Positions 53,014 to 62,700 of a DNA stretch of 64,000 nucleotides are shown here, one piece after another. Origin of the DNA: an uncultured Lachnospiraceae bacterium (GTDB taxonomy: Bacteria; Bacillota; Clostridia; Lachnospirales; Lachnospiraceae); assembly GCA_910589265.1 (NCBI GenBank), contig CAJUTQ010000012.1:42243-106242 (forward strand). Direction: 5' to 3'. The notes beneath the pieces were generated by a model. The model made no database searches. It saw only the letters and a list, made by a program, of their open reading frames with translations, and was not told the DNA's origin. The stretch's first letter is position 1; every line of letters starts with the position of its first letter. A program made the position numbers and the translations under genes.

Positions 53014-56000
53014 ATGGTTAAGCGAATCTACGTAGAAAAAAAGAAAGACTTTGCAGTCAGGGCAAAGGAACTGAGAGAGGAAATTCTCCATTACCTTGGC
53101 ATTGAGAATATAGAAAGGGTGCGTATTCTCATCCGCTATGATGTGGAAAATATATCAGAAGAGATTTTTAAAAGGGCATGTTTTATGGTTTTCTCTGAAC
53201 CACCTGTTGATCAGTTGTATGAGGAAGAATTTCCTACAGAAAAGGGAGAGCAGTCATTTTCAGTGGAATATTTGCCTGGTCAGTTTGATCAAAGAGCGGA
53301 CTCAGCAGTGCAATGTGTGAAATTTCTAGACGAAAGGGAAGAGCCAATTATTAGGACGGCTACTACTTACTGTTTAAAAGGAAATCTGTCTAGGGAAGAA
53401 TGGGAGAAAATAAAAGCTTATTGCATGAATCCAGTGGATTCTAGAGAAACAGGGTTTCAAAAGCCAGAGACATTAATCATGGATTTTGAAGAGCCAGAGG
53501 ATATTCCTTTGCTGCAAGACTTTCCTTCCCTGAAAGAGAAGGAACTTTTGGAGCTTTATAGTTCTTTGGAGCTGGCAATGACATTTAGAGATTTTCAAGA
53601 AATTCAACATTATTTTCAGAAGGAGGAGAAGCGGTTTCCTTCTATAACAGAAATAAGGTTATTGGACACCTATTGGTCGGATCATTGTCGCCATACTACA
53701 TTTTTAACACAATTAAAGGAAGTGACCATAGAAGAAGGCTATTATAAATCACCTATTGAAAAAACATATAGAAATTATTTAAAGGACAGGGAAGAAGTTT
53801 ATAAAGGGGCAAAGGGAAAATATATTTGTCTTATGGACTTAGCTTTGATGGCAATGAGGAAGCTGAAAAGGGAAGGAAGGCTAAAGGATTTAGAAGAATC
53901 AGAAGAAGTAAATGCCTGTTCCATTATTGTTCCCGCTTCAATCAATGGAAAGGAAGAAGAGTGGATAGTCAGCTTTAAAAATGAAACGCATAACCATCCC
54001 ACGGAAATCGAACCATTTGGAGGAGCGGCTACCTGTCTTGGGGGAGCTATTCGGGATCCTCTTTCAGGAAGAACTTACGTATACCAGGCAATGCGGGTGA
54101 CAGGGGCTGCCGATCCTACAGGATCCGTGCAAGATACTAGGAAAGGTAAGCTTCCCCAGAAAAAAATTGTGAAAGAGGCGGCAGCAGGATATTCTTCTTA
54201 TGGGAATCAAATTGGTCTGGCTACAGGATATGTGAAGGAAATTTATCATCCTCAGTATATGGCGAAAAGAATGGAAATAGGCGCCTGTATTGGAGCAGCT
54301 AAAAGAACCAATATTGTAAGAAAGGAGCCATTGCCTGGAGATGTGATTATTCTTCTGGGAGGAAGAACAGGAAGAGACGGATGCGGAGGAGCTACTGGTT
54401 CCTCAAAGGCTCATACGGAATCTTCCATTGAGACTTGCGGGGCCCAAGTTCAAAAGGGAAATGCTCCTACAGAGAGAAAAATTCAACGTCTTTTTTCCAG
54501 AGAGGAAGTCAGCACCCTTATAAAAAGATGCAATGATTTTGGTGCAGGGGGAGTGGCAGTGGCCATTGGAGAGCTGGCGGACGGCTTATGGATTGATTTA
54601 GACAAAGTGCCGAAAAAGTATGCAGGGTTAAACGGCACAGAACTTGCTATTTCGGAATCCCAGGAGAGAATGGCTGTCGTCCTGGATGAGAGGGATAAAG
54701 AAACATTTTTGTCCTACGCCTTGGAGGAAAATTTAGAGGCAGTGGAAGTTGCCAAGGTAACAGAAGACAGACATCTTATCATGTCTTGGAGAGGGAAAGA
54801 AATTGTTAATATTAGCAGAGATTTTCTAGACACTAATGGGGCCCGACAAGAAGCAGAAGTAAGGATACAACTTCCGGCAAAGGAAAAGGGATATTTTGAA
54901 GAACTATCAGAAAAAGATACGGAAAAACTCTCGCCTAAAGAGATAAAAGAGATGTGGTTGGATCGGTTACGTGATTTAAATGTATGTTCTCAAAAGGGAC
55001 TGGTAGAAATGTTTGACAGCTCTATTGGCTCCTCCTCTGTGATTATGCCCTATGGGGGGAAATATCAATGGACAGAGAGTCAGACGATGGTGGCAAAGCT
55101 TCCTGTAAAAAAGGGAGAGACAAATACCGTAACAATAATGAGCTATGGATTTGATCCTTATCTTTCTTCCTGGAGTCCCTACCATGGAGCTGTTTATGCA
55201 GTGACAGAATCTATTGGGAAAATAGTAGCCCAAGGAGGAGATTTTAAGAAAATTCGGTTTAGTTTTCAGGAATATTTTCCACGTATGACAAAGGATCCAA
55301 AGGTTTGGGGACAGCCTGTAGCTGCCCTTCTTGGAGCTTACAATGCACAAATGGGCTTTGGACTGGCAGCTATTGGAGGAAAGGACAGTATGTCTGGTAC
55401 ATTTCAGGAGATGAATGTTCCTCCAACCTTTGTTTCCTTTGCAGTGGATATTGGGAAATGTGAAGATATCCTTACACCAGAACTAAAAAGGCCAGGAAAT
55501 AAAATAGTTCGTTTCCAGCTGGAAAAAGACGAATATTATATTCCTTTCTATGACAAGGCAAAGGCAATGTATGAAGAAATAACAGGGATGATTCGTAAAG
55601 GGATCATTGTATCTGCCTATGGGGTAGATGGAAAAGGTCTTGCCCCTGCAATAAGCAAAATGGCTTTTGGGAATGGTCTTGGCGTCCATATAGAAGAGAG
55701 TGTCTTGGCAAAAGAATTGTTTGCCCCAGGGATAGGGGATATTGTTGCAGAAATTTCTGCAAAAAGATTAAAAGAAGTCAGAGTTCCTTATAATCTCATA
55801 GGAGAAGTCATTGAGGAAGGGTTTGTTTACAAAGAAATGTCCATTGGGACAAAAGAGGCTTTAAGGGCTTGGACAGAAACATTAGAAAAAGTATATCCAA
55901 CAAAGGCTGAAAAAGGAGGGGATGTCCTACCCTCCAATCTATATAGGGCAGAGAAGGTGTATATTTGCAAAAACAAAGTTCCAAAACCTACTGTATTCAT

Positions 56001-56781
56001 ACCCGTTTTTCCTGGGACAAATTGTGAATATGACAGTGGGAGAGCCTTTGAAAAAGCAGGGGCTACTGTGTCCATAAAAGTGTTTAATAACCTAAGTTCG
56101 AAAAATATTTTAGAGTCCGTGGAGGAATTTTCCAAATCTATACAAGAAGCACAGATTCTTATGCTTCCAGGTGGATTTTCCGCAGGGGATGAGCCAGATG
56201 GCTCAGCGAAATTTTTTGCAACGGTATTTCAAAATGAAAAGATGAAAGAAGCTGTCCATAAGCTACTAAAAGAGAGGGACGGGCTGGCCTTAGGAATATG
56301 TAATGGTTTTCAGGCCTTGATCAAGCTGGGACTTGTACTGGAGGGGGACATAAGGGAGCAGAAGGAAACATCCCCTACGCTGACCTACAACACAATCAAC
56401 CGTCATATTTCCAAAATGGCCTATCTGAAAGTAGTTTCCAATAAATCTCCCTGGTTACAGGAGGCAGAGCTGGGAGGAGTTTATGTGAATCCAGTCTCCC
56501 ATGGAGAAGGGCGGTTTGTGGCAAAGAAAGAGTGGCTGGATAGGCTGTTTCAAAGGGGACAGGTGGGAACCCAATATTGCGATCCAAAAGGGAATATTAC
56601 AATGGACGAGGAATGGAATGTGAATGGTTCTTATATGGCCATTGAAGGAATCACAAGTCCTGACGGAAGATGTTACGGAAAAATGAGTCATTCAGAAAGA
56701 AGGGGTCCCTTTGTTGCAAAGAACATTTATGGGGAACAGGATTTAAGATTATTCCAATCTGGGGTAAAGTATTTTCTTTAA
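53014..56781 (+). CDS. purL: Phosphoribosylformylglycinamidine synthase, large single-chain type
   Basis: A 1255-residue enzyme fusing the PurS/linker, PurL synthetase and glutaminase domains. Key parts are DTYWSDHCRHTTF (active-site His), FKNETHNHPTEIEPFGGAAT (Mg/ATP), GGKDSMSGTF, and the C-terminal amidotransferase with FPGTNCEYDSGRAF, LPGGFSAGDEP and the nucleophile in LALGICNGFQALIKLG. It converts FGAR to FGAM in purine synthesis. Last in the hflKC run; no other pur gene is adjacent. Confidence 0.95.
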   Translation: MVKRIYVEKKKDFAVRAKELREEILHYLGIENIERVRILIRYDVENISEEIFKRACFMVFSEPPVDQLYEEEFPTEKGEQSFSVEYLPGQFDQRADSAVQCVKFLDEREEPIIRTATTYCLKGNLSREEWEKIKAYCMNPVDSRETGFQKPETLIMDFEEPEDIPLLQDFPSLKEKELLELYSSLELAMTFRDFQEIQHYFQKEEKRFPSITEIRLLDTYWSDHCRHTTFLTQLKEVTIEEGYYKSPIEKTYRNYLKDREEVYKGAKGKYICLMDLALMAMRKLKREGRLKDLEESEEVNACSIIVPASINGKEEEWIVSFKNETHNHPTEIEPFGGAATCLGGAIRDPLSGRTYVYQAMRVTGAADPTGSVQDTRKGKLPQKKIVKEAAAGYSSYGNQIGLATGYVKEIYHPQYMAKRMEIGACIGAAKRTNIVRKEPLPGDVIILLGGRTGRDGCGGATGSSKAHTESSIETCGAQVQKGNAPTERKIQRLFSREEVSTLIKRCNDFGAGGVAVAIGELADGLWIDLDKVPKKYAGLNGTELAISESQERMAVVLDERDKETFLSYALEENLEAVEVAKVTEDRHLIMSWRGKEIVNISRDFLDTNGARQEAEVRIQLPAKEKGYFEELSEKDTEKLSPKEIKEMWLDRLRDLNVCSQKGLVEMFDSSIGSSSVIMPYGGKYQWTESQTMVAKLPVKKGETNTVTIMSYGFDPYLSSWSPYHGAVYAVTESIGKIVAQGGDFKKIRFSFQEYFPRMTKDPKVWGQPVAALLGAYNAQMGFGLAAIGGKDSMSGTFQEMNVPPTFVSFAVDIGKCEDILTPELKRPGNKIVRFQLEKDEYYIPFYDKAKAMYEEITGMIRKGIIVSAYGVDGKGLAPAISKMAFGNGLGVHIEESVLAKELFAPGIGDIVAEISAKRLKEVRVPYNLIGEVIEEGFVYKEMSIGTKEALRAWTETLEKVYPTKAEKGGDVLPSNLYRAEKVYICKNKVPKPTVFIPVFPGTNCEYDSGRAFEKAGATVSIKVFNNLSSKNILESVEEFSKSIQEAQILMLPGGFSAGDEPDGSAKFFATVFQNEKMKEAVHKLLKERDGLALGICNGFQALIKLGLVLEGDIREQKETSPTLTYNTINRHISKMAYLKVVSNKSPWLQEAELGGVYVNPVSHGEGRFVAKKEWLDRLFQRGQVGTQYCDPKGNITMDEEWNVNGSYMAIEGITSPDGRCYGKMSHSERRGPFVAKNIYGEQDLRLFQSGVKYFL

Positions 56782-56793
56782 AGAGGAATATTC

Positions 56794-56818
56794 CCCAAGA
56801 ACATTTGATGTTCTTGGG
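56794..56818. repeat. Perfect 11-bp inverted repeat after purL
   Basis: CCCAAGAACAT (56794-56804) and ATGTTCTTGGG (56808-56818) with a 3-nt loop; no T-tract follows on the plus strand, so it may protect the mRNA end or be a protein site. Confidence 0.6.
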
Positions 56819-56860
56819 AAGAAAGATAGGTAGTTTTAAATAGATAAGAGAAAGTAATAA

Positions 56861-56906
56861 AGAGACCTTAAAATGGGAGTCAAATTTCATTTTGAGGTTC
56901 TTTTTT
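56861..56906 (+). terminator. Terminator after purL
   Basis: AGAGACCTTAAAATG (56861-56875) pairs with CATTTTGAGGTTCT with one bulge and a wobble, then TTTTTT (56901-56906). Confidence 0.75.
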
Positions 56907-56993
56907 ATTTCAGGACGAGAAGAGGAGCCTCAATAGAAATATATTTTATGAATCATTGTTTTGGATTGATTCTATATTTGTTCTATTTTTTAT

Positions 56994-57017
56994 ATTCTAT
57001 TATAATAGAATTTTTTT
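56994..57017. repeat. 18-bp perfect palindrome followed by T-run
   Basis: ATTCTATTATAATAGAAT at 56994-57011 is its own complement and is followed by T7. It could act as terminator, or as an operator for the next promoter. The rest of the 56.9-57.2 kb gap is AT-rich with no supportable gene. Confidence 0.5.
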
Positions 57018-57067
57018 GCAGTTAAATCCTTGTTTCCTGTCTATTTTAATAATAGATATTTACACGA

Positions 57068-57110
57068 CAAGTACTTCATACTTGCATAAAAAAAACAAGC
57101 CTATTATAAT
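57068..57110 (+). promoter_or_regulatory. Promoter with operator-like repeat for the MMPL/GLUG genes
   Basis: TTGCAT (57082-57087) and TATAAT (57105-57110) are 17 bp apart. An inverted repeat CAAGTA/TACTTG (57068-57073, 57079-57084) overlaps the -35, so a repressor may bind here. No regulator gene is adjacent. Confidence 0.6.
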
Positions 57111-57244
57111 ATTTATGGCAGATTTTATGAAACATGGGAATTCCTTTTCTATGGAATGGCAGTATTATATAGAAAAATTTTTCTATACAGGGAATAGAGC
57201 ACAACCATATGATAGGATATTTTCTGAGATGGAGGAATGATAAG

Positions 57245-59728
57245 ATGGCAGAACGACAAAAAAACAGTAAAGAAGAGAGTGGATTTATGCTCAAAGCTGC
57301 TACCTTTATTGTTGATAGAAGAAATTTATTTTTTCTACTATTTGGCATTGCTCTCATTTTTTCAGTAGTGTCAATGAACTGGGTTAAGGTGGAAAATGCA
57401 ATGTCCGCATACTTACCTAATACGACAGAAACCCGGCAGGGGCTTGATCGTATGGAAGAAGAGTTTGTTACATATGGTACGGCCAAGGTGATGGTAACGA
57501 ATATTTCATATCCAGAGGCCGAGGACATTGCCGAGGAGATAGACGGGCTGGATACAGTCATTATGCTCACCTTTGACAATACGACAGATCATTATAATAA
57601 TTTCTCAGCCCTCTATGACGTTACTTTTGCATATGAAGAGACAGATGACAGGGCATTGATGGCATTGGAAGAGATAGAGGATAGACTGGAAGAGTATGAC
57701 ATATATGTATCCACATCTATGGGTGACGCTTCGGCGGAGCAGATTGCAAGTGAGATGCAGGTTATAAGCATACTTGTGGCCATTGTAGTCGTTTCGGTAC
57801 TTCTTCTGACATCAGAAACATGGGCAGAAGTTCCAGTGCTTTTAATAACGTTTTGTGCGGCTGCATTGATCACAAAGGGTACCAATTTTATGATGGGAAC
57901 GATTTCCTTTGTGTCCGATTCTGTAACAATTGTATTACAACTTGCCCTGTCTATTGACTATGCCGTTATTTTTTGTAATCGTTACAAAGAGGAGCGTCAG
58001 AAATTATCTGTCAGAGAGGCGAATATTATGGCTTTGAGTAAGGCTATACCTGAAATATCTTCCAGCTCCCTAACGACAGTAGGCGGTCTCATTGCCATGA
58101 TGTTTATGCAGTTTGGCATTGGAAAGGATATGGCCCTTTGTCTTATCCGAGCCATTATTTTGAGTCTTTTGGCAGTATTTCTCCTCATGCCTGGACTCAT
58201 TATGATTTTTGGGAAAGCTATGGATAAGACAAAACATAAGAGTTTTATTCCTAAAATTCCCTTTGTTGGAAAGTTTGCTTATAAAACAAAATATATTATG
58301 CCCCCTTTGTTCTTGGCACTCATACTTGGCGCTTATTTTATATCTTCAAAGTGTCCCTATGTATATGGGTATACCATGTTGGAGACGCCTGTACAAAGTG
58401 ATGCCATGGTAGTGGATGAAATGATAACAGAAAGTTTTGGAAATTCCAATATGGTAGCCTTAATCGTTCCGGCAGGAAATTATGAGAAAGAAAAGAAATT
58501 GCTGGCTCAATTAGAAGCTAGGGAAGAGGTTGATTATACGATGGGTCTTGCAAATACGGAAGCAATGGACGGCTATATGCTGACGGATAAGCTGACAGCA
58601 AGAGATTTCTCTGAGCTTTTGGAAGTGGACTATGAGATTGCAGAGATGCTTTACATGGCCTATGCAGTGAACAATGAAAATTATGGAAAAGTCGTCAACG
58701 GACTTTCAACGTACAGCGTACCTCTTATTGATATATTTATGTTTCTATATGATGAGGCGGATGAGGGGTATTTTACCTTGGAGGATGATATGATGCATAC
58801 CTTGGAGGAAGCTCATACGCAGATGCAGATAGCCTTGGACCAATTACAGGGAAGTGCATACAGCCGTATGTTGGTGTATCTGAATCTTCCAGAGGAGGGA
58901 GAGGAGACCTTTGCATTCTTAGATGAGATGCATAGAATTGCTAACCAATATTATGAAGGGACCATTCTTATTCCCGGAGAAGCTACTAGTCAATACGATC
59001 TCTCCAAAACCTTTCAAAGGGATAATAGAGTTGTCAATGTAGTCTCTATTTTGGCAGTTCTAGTAGTGCTCCTGTTTACGTTTATGTCTGCTGGCATGCC
59101 TGTTTTACTAATTATGGTCATTCAGGGCGTTATATGGATCAATTTTTCTGTTCCAGCGCTCCAGGAGAAAAATGTGTTTTTTATGAGTTACCTTATTGTA
59201 AGCTCTATTCAGATGGGGGCCAACATTGACTATGCAATTGTCATTTCCGGACGGTTTATGGAGTTGAAAGAGAAAATGTCTAAGAGGGATGCTATGATAG
59301 AAACAATGAACTTTGCATTTCCTACTATAGTAACTTCAGGATCCATGCTTGCCCTTGCTGGAATTTTGATTGGACAGATGTCATCCGATGGAGCCATCTG
59401 CGGTATTGGTCAATGTCTGGGGAGGGGGACAATCATGTCCATTGTCATTGTTATGTTTGTTCTGCCGCAAATTTTGCTGTTAGGAGAAAAAATTATCGAC
59501 AAGACGTCTTTTGCCGTATCCATTCCCTTGAAATTAGAAAAGACTTCTGGGCTTATGAGAGTGGACGGATTCATACAAGGAGAGATTCATGGCAAGATAA
59601 TAGGAGAAATGCATGGATTCGTACAAGGAGATGCCTCTTTATTTGTAAAGATGGGCAAAATGGAAATAAAAGAGGAAGATGAGAGCCAATTGTCTTTTCT
59701 TAAAGATAATGAAAAATCAGACAGATGA
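57245..59728 (+). CDS. MMPL/RND-family transporter
   Basis: ATG 57245 is preferred (GGAGG 9 nt upstream) over ATG 57209. The 827-residue protein has about 12 helices in two halves, each with an extracytoplasmic loop; family motifs are SIDYAVIFCNRYKEER (first half) and ANIDYAIVISGRFMELKEKM (second half). MMPL proteins export lipids, sterol-like compounds or other hydrophobic cargo using the proton gradient. The C-terminus adds a peculiar cytoplasmic tail with repeated GExHG/HGxxxGEMHG elements (about residues 774-797). Confidence 0.88.
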   Translation: MAERQKNSKEESGFMLKAATFIVDRRNLFFLLFGIALIFSVVSMNWVKVENAMSAYLPNTTETRQGLDRMEEEFVTYGTAKVMVTNISYPEAEDIAEEIDGLDTVIMLTFDNTTDHYNNFSALYDVTFAYEETDDRALMALEEIEDRLEEYDIYVSTSMGDASAEQIASEMQVISILVAIVVVSVLLLTSETWAEVPVLLITFCAAALITKGTNFMMGTISFVSDSVTIVLQLALSIDYAVIFCNRYKEERQKLSVREANIMALSKAIPEISSSSLTTVGGLIAMMFMQFGIGKDMALCLIRAIILSLLAVFLLMPGLIMIFGKAMDKTKHKSFIPKIPFVGKFAYKTKYIMPPLFLALILGAYFISSKCPYVYGYTMLETPVQSDAMVVDEMITESFGNSNMVALIVPAGNYEKEKKLLAQLEAREEVDYTMGLANTEAMDGYMLTDKLTARDFSELLEVDYEIAEMLYMAYAVNNENYGKVVNGLSTYSVPLIDIFMFLYDEADEGYFTLEDDMMHTLEEAHTQMQIALDQLQGSAYSRMLVYLNLPEEGEETFAFLDEMHRIANQYYEGTILIPGEATSQYDLSKTFQRDNRVVNVVSILAVLVVLLFTFMSAGMPVLLIMVIQGVIWINFSVPALQEKNVFFMSYLIVSSIQMGANIDYAIVISGRFMELKEKMSKRDAMIETMNFAFPTIVTSGSMLALAGILIGQMSSDGAICGIGQCLGRGTIMSIVIVMFVLPQILLLGEKIIDKTSFAVSIPLKLEKTSGLMRVDGFIQGEIHGKIIGEMHGFVQGDASLFVKMGKMEIKEEDESQLSFLKDNEKSDR

Positions 59729-59750
59729 TTCGGAAATCAGGAGGAAAACG

Positions 59751-62700
59751 ATGAAAAACAGGAAGTTTCTTTCAAAAATGCTGTCTATCATTGTGGCGTT
59801 GAACTTGGCCTGTTCTATATGTTTTGTACAGAATGTAGGAGGGGAAGAACAGACAGTATATAAAGAGCAGGAAAATGTGGACAGAGAAGAAACCATTCAA
59901 GAAGTGGTGGAGATTAATACGAAGGATGATTTTCTAGCATTTGCAGAGAAATGTTCTCTAGATTCCTGGTCTGCCAATAAACGGATAGTATTAAAGCAAA
60001 ATATTGACCTGACAGGGGCAGACTTTGAGGCAATTCAAGTATTTACCGGCATTTTTGACGGTCAGGGCCATACTATCTCAGGATTTTTGCATAAGGGGGA
60101 TGGTTATGTGGCAGGATTGTTTCGGTATATAGAAAAAAATGGTCTTGTGGAAAATTTGAGATTAAAGGGAGAAGTGATTGCATCCGATGAAAAGGAATGT
60201 ATAGGAGGTCTTTGCGGTGTCAACTACGGGACCATTCAGAATTGTAGCTTTCAGGGCAGTGTAAGGGGTAAAACAACCGTTGGAGGATTAGTAGGTGTCA
60301 ATGAAGGGACAGGTGTTATACGAAAATGTACGGTAAAAGGGAAAATAACTGGTTATTATTCCACAGGGGGACTTGTGGGAAGAAATCATGGAACATTGTC
60401 TTCTAGTATAAACAGGGCATATGTTAATAATGACAACGAGTGGGTGGAAGAGAATGACGAGATGGGAGCAGGACTGTTTCTAAGCCTTCAAATGGATGAG
60501 TCTCAGACAGAGATTTTTAGTGGAGTGGATGCCGGAGGGATTGCAGGTTATTCAGATGGTATGATAACAGGATGTACGAATTATGGAGAGATAGGCTATG
60601 AGCATACAGGCTATAACATTGGAGGCATTGTAGGGAGACAATCAGGGGTTGTATCTTCAAGTACAAATAATGGAACAGTGTATGGAAGAAAAGATATTGG
60701 AGGCATTGTGGGGCAGATGGAACCTTACATAGAAGTGGATGAGGCAATGTCCCTTCGCAATGCTGTAGATAAACTTCATGACTTAATTGAAAAGACGATT
60801 GATGATATGGAGAATGGAAAAAATGCTATAAAAGGAGACTTGGATCAACTCGTTGTATATAGCGATGGCGCAGTAGATGCCAGCGATGCTCTGGCAAGTC
60901 AGATGACAACATTTATCAACGACAATATGGATCAGGTTCAAAATATAACGGATCGCTTGGGGCATGTTATGGATAGGATGCCTGATGTATTTGAGGATGT
61001 ATTTGCTGCCCAGGACAGCTTTTCAAATGCTAGTAACACAATGGCCCTGGCTTTTGAGAATTTGAAAGATGTGGGAAATATAAACGGAGATTATGGGAAT
61101 ACAAATGACAATAGCCTGACTTTGCTCTCTACAGTAGGGGGAACTATATGGAGTATAAGTCATAATCCGGAACCAGGCTCAAATGTACAGATTATCGTAG
61201 AGCCAAATCATGGTTACGGATTAAATACGCTACGTGTTATAGACTCACAGGGAGCGAACATACAAGTGCAAAAAGAAGAGGAAAGGAAATATATGTTTGC
61301 AATGTCTGACTCCAAGGTAAGGGTAGAGGCATACTTTGAATATCAGGGGGGAGACGGCGTTATAGTTAACCAAGAGGATGCAGTGACAAATTTTTTTGAA
61401 AATCAGGCGCAAGGTGGAGGGAGTGTATCGGAAAATAAAGCAGACAGCGGATTGGAGGAGGAAAGTTCTATAGAAAACAGGGCATTACGCAGTAATCAGG
61501 AAACTTCCTTAATCCCTTCTGGGGATGCTTTAAGCTATGTGAAAACCGTGGCTGGTGTAGAAACATTTATATCGTCTACAGAATTTCAGGCAGATAAGGC
61601 AGCATCAGAAAGAGAAACAAAGGAAGTAGTGATAAAACTAAGTTCTAATTTAAGCGGAAATGCCTTTTGGGAGATAGTAGGAGAAGAGGCAAGGCTCACA
61701 GTCGTACCAGACATCGGATATACCGTAAATGGGATGCCTTCTGTAACAGCAGACGGGCAGCCAGTTTCTGTAGCAACGTCGGACAATCATCATGTTTATA
61801 CTTTTCCAGTGGCCAGAGGCGTTTATGAGGTAAACATCCTTTTTAAAAAGGTGGATCAAGCCCAGACAGTTACAGGAGTAAAGGATGATATTTACAGTAT
61901 GGTTATGGAGCAGCAGGCAGCGCTGGAGGAGGTAAACGCTCTTATTCAGGAAATACAAAGCAGTTCAAATGTAACAGAGGAACAGCTCCAGAAACTTATG
62001 CATGCGCTGGAGAGGTTACAGAGGGCTTCATCGGCATTGCTAAGTAATCTCAGCGCAATGTCCAATAGGATAGGACAGCAGGTTCTTGAAAAAATGAAAG
62101 AAATGGGAAGTGATATGACAACAGCGGTAAATCATTTGAAAGATGCAGTAAACTCTATTAGGTCAGCGTCTAGAAATGTAAAAAGCATTGTGGATTATGT
62201 AAATGGGCAGCCAGATATCCGCTTTTCGAAGCTGGGTGCAGACTTTGACGGGAACAGGGAAAATCTCCATTTTCAGCTGAAGGGGATGTCGAATAGCATA
62301 AAGAATTTAAGCAAGGATGCGTCAAATTATTCCGATGTGGTGAATGATGATTTACGAGCAGTAAATGATCAAATAAACCTTATATTCCATTTGCTTGCAG
62401 ACAACTGGATAGATAGTGGAGAAATAAGCGTCGAAGAGCTTTACGAGGATGTGGACATTGAAAATATAGAAAGCATTACAACGGGAAGAACAGATCATTG
62501 TATGAATAAGGGGATGATTAAGGGAGATTTGAATGTGGGGGGCATTGCAGGTGCTATGTCCATTGATAAAGAGGATCCAGAGGATAGTGCGGCAGGAAAG
62601 GTTGATTATCAGATTGGAAGACGATACTTTACAAAATGTATGATTACTGGCAGCGTCAACGAAGGCCATGTTTCAGCAAAGAAGGATGGGGCAGGGGGTA

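Noticed and set aside
56956..57240. Plus-strand 94-codon frame before the MMPL gene
   Set aside because: It runs through a palindrome and the promoter at 57082-57110, in very AT-rich DNA, with no ribosome site.
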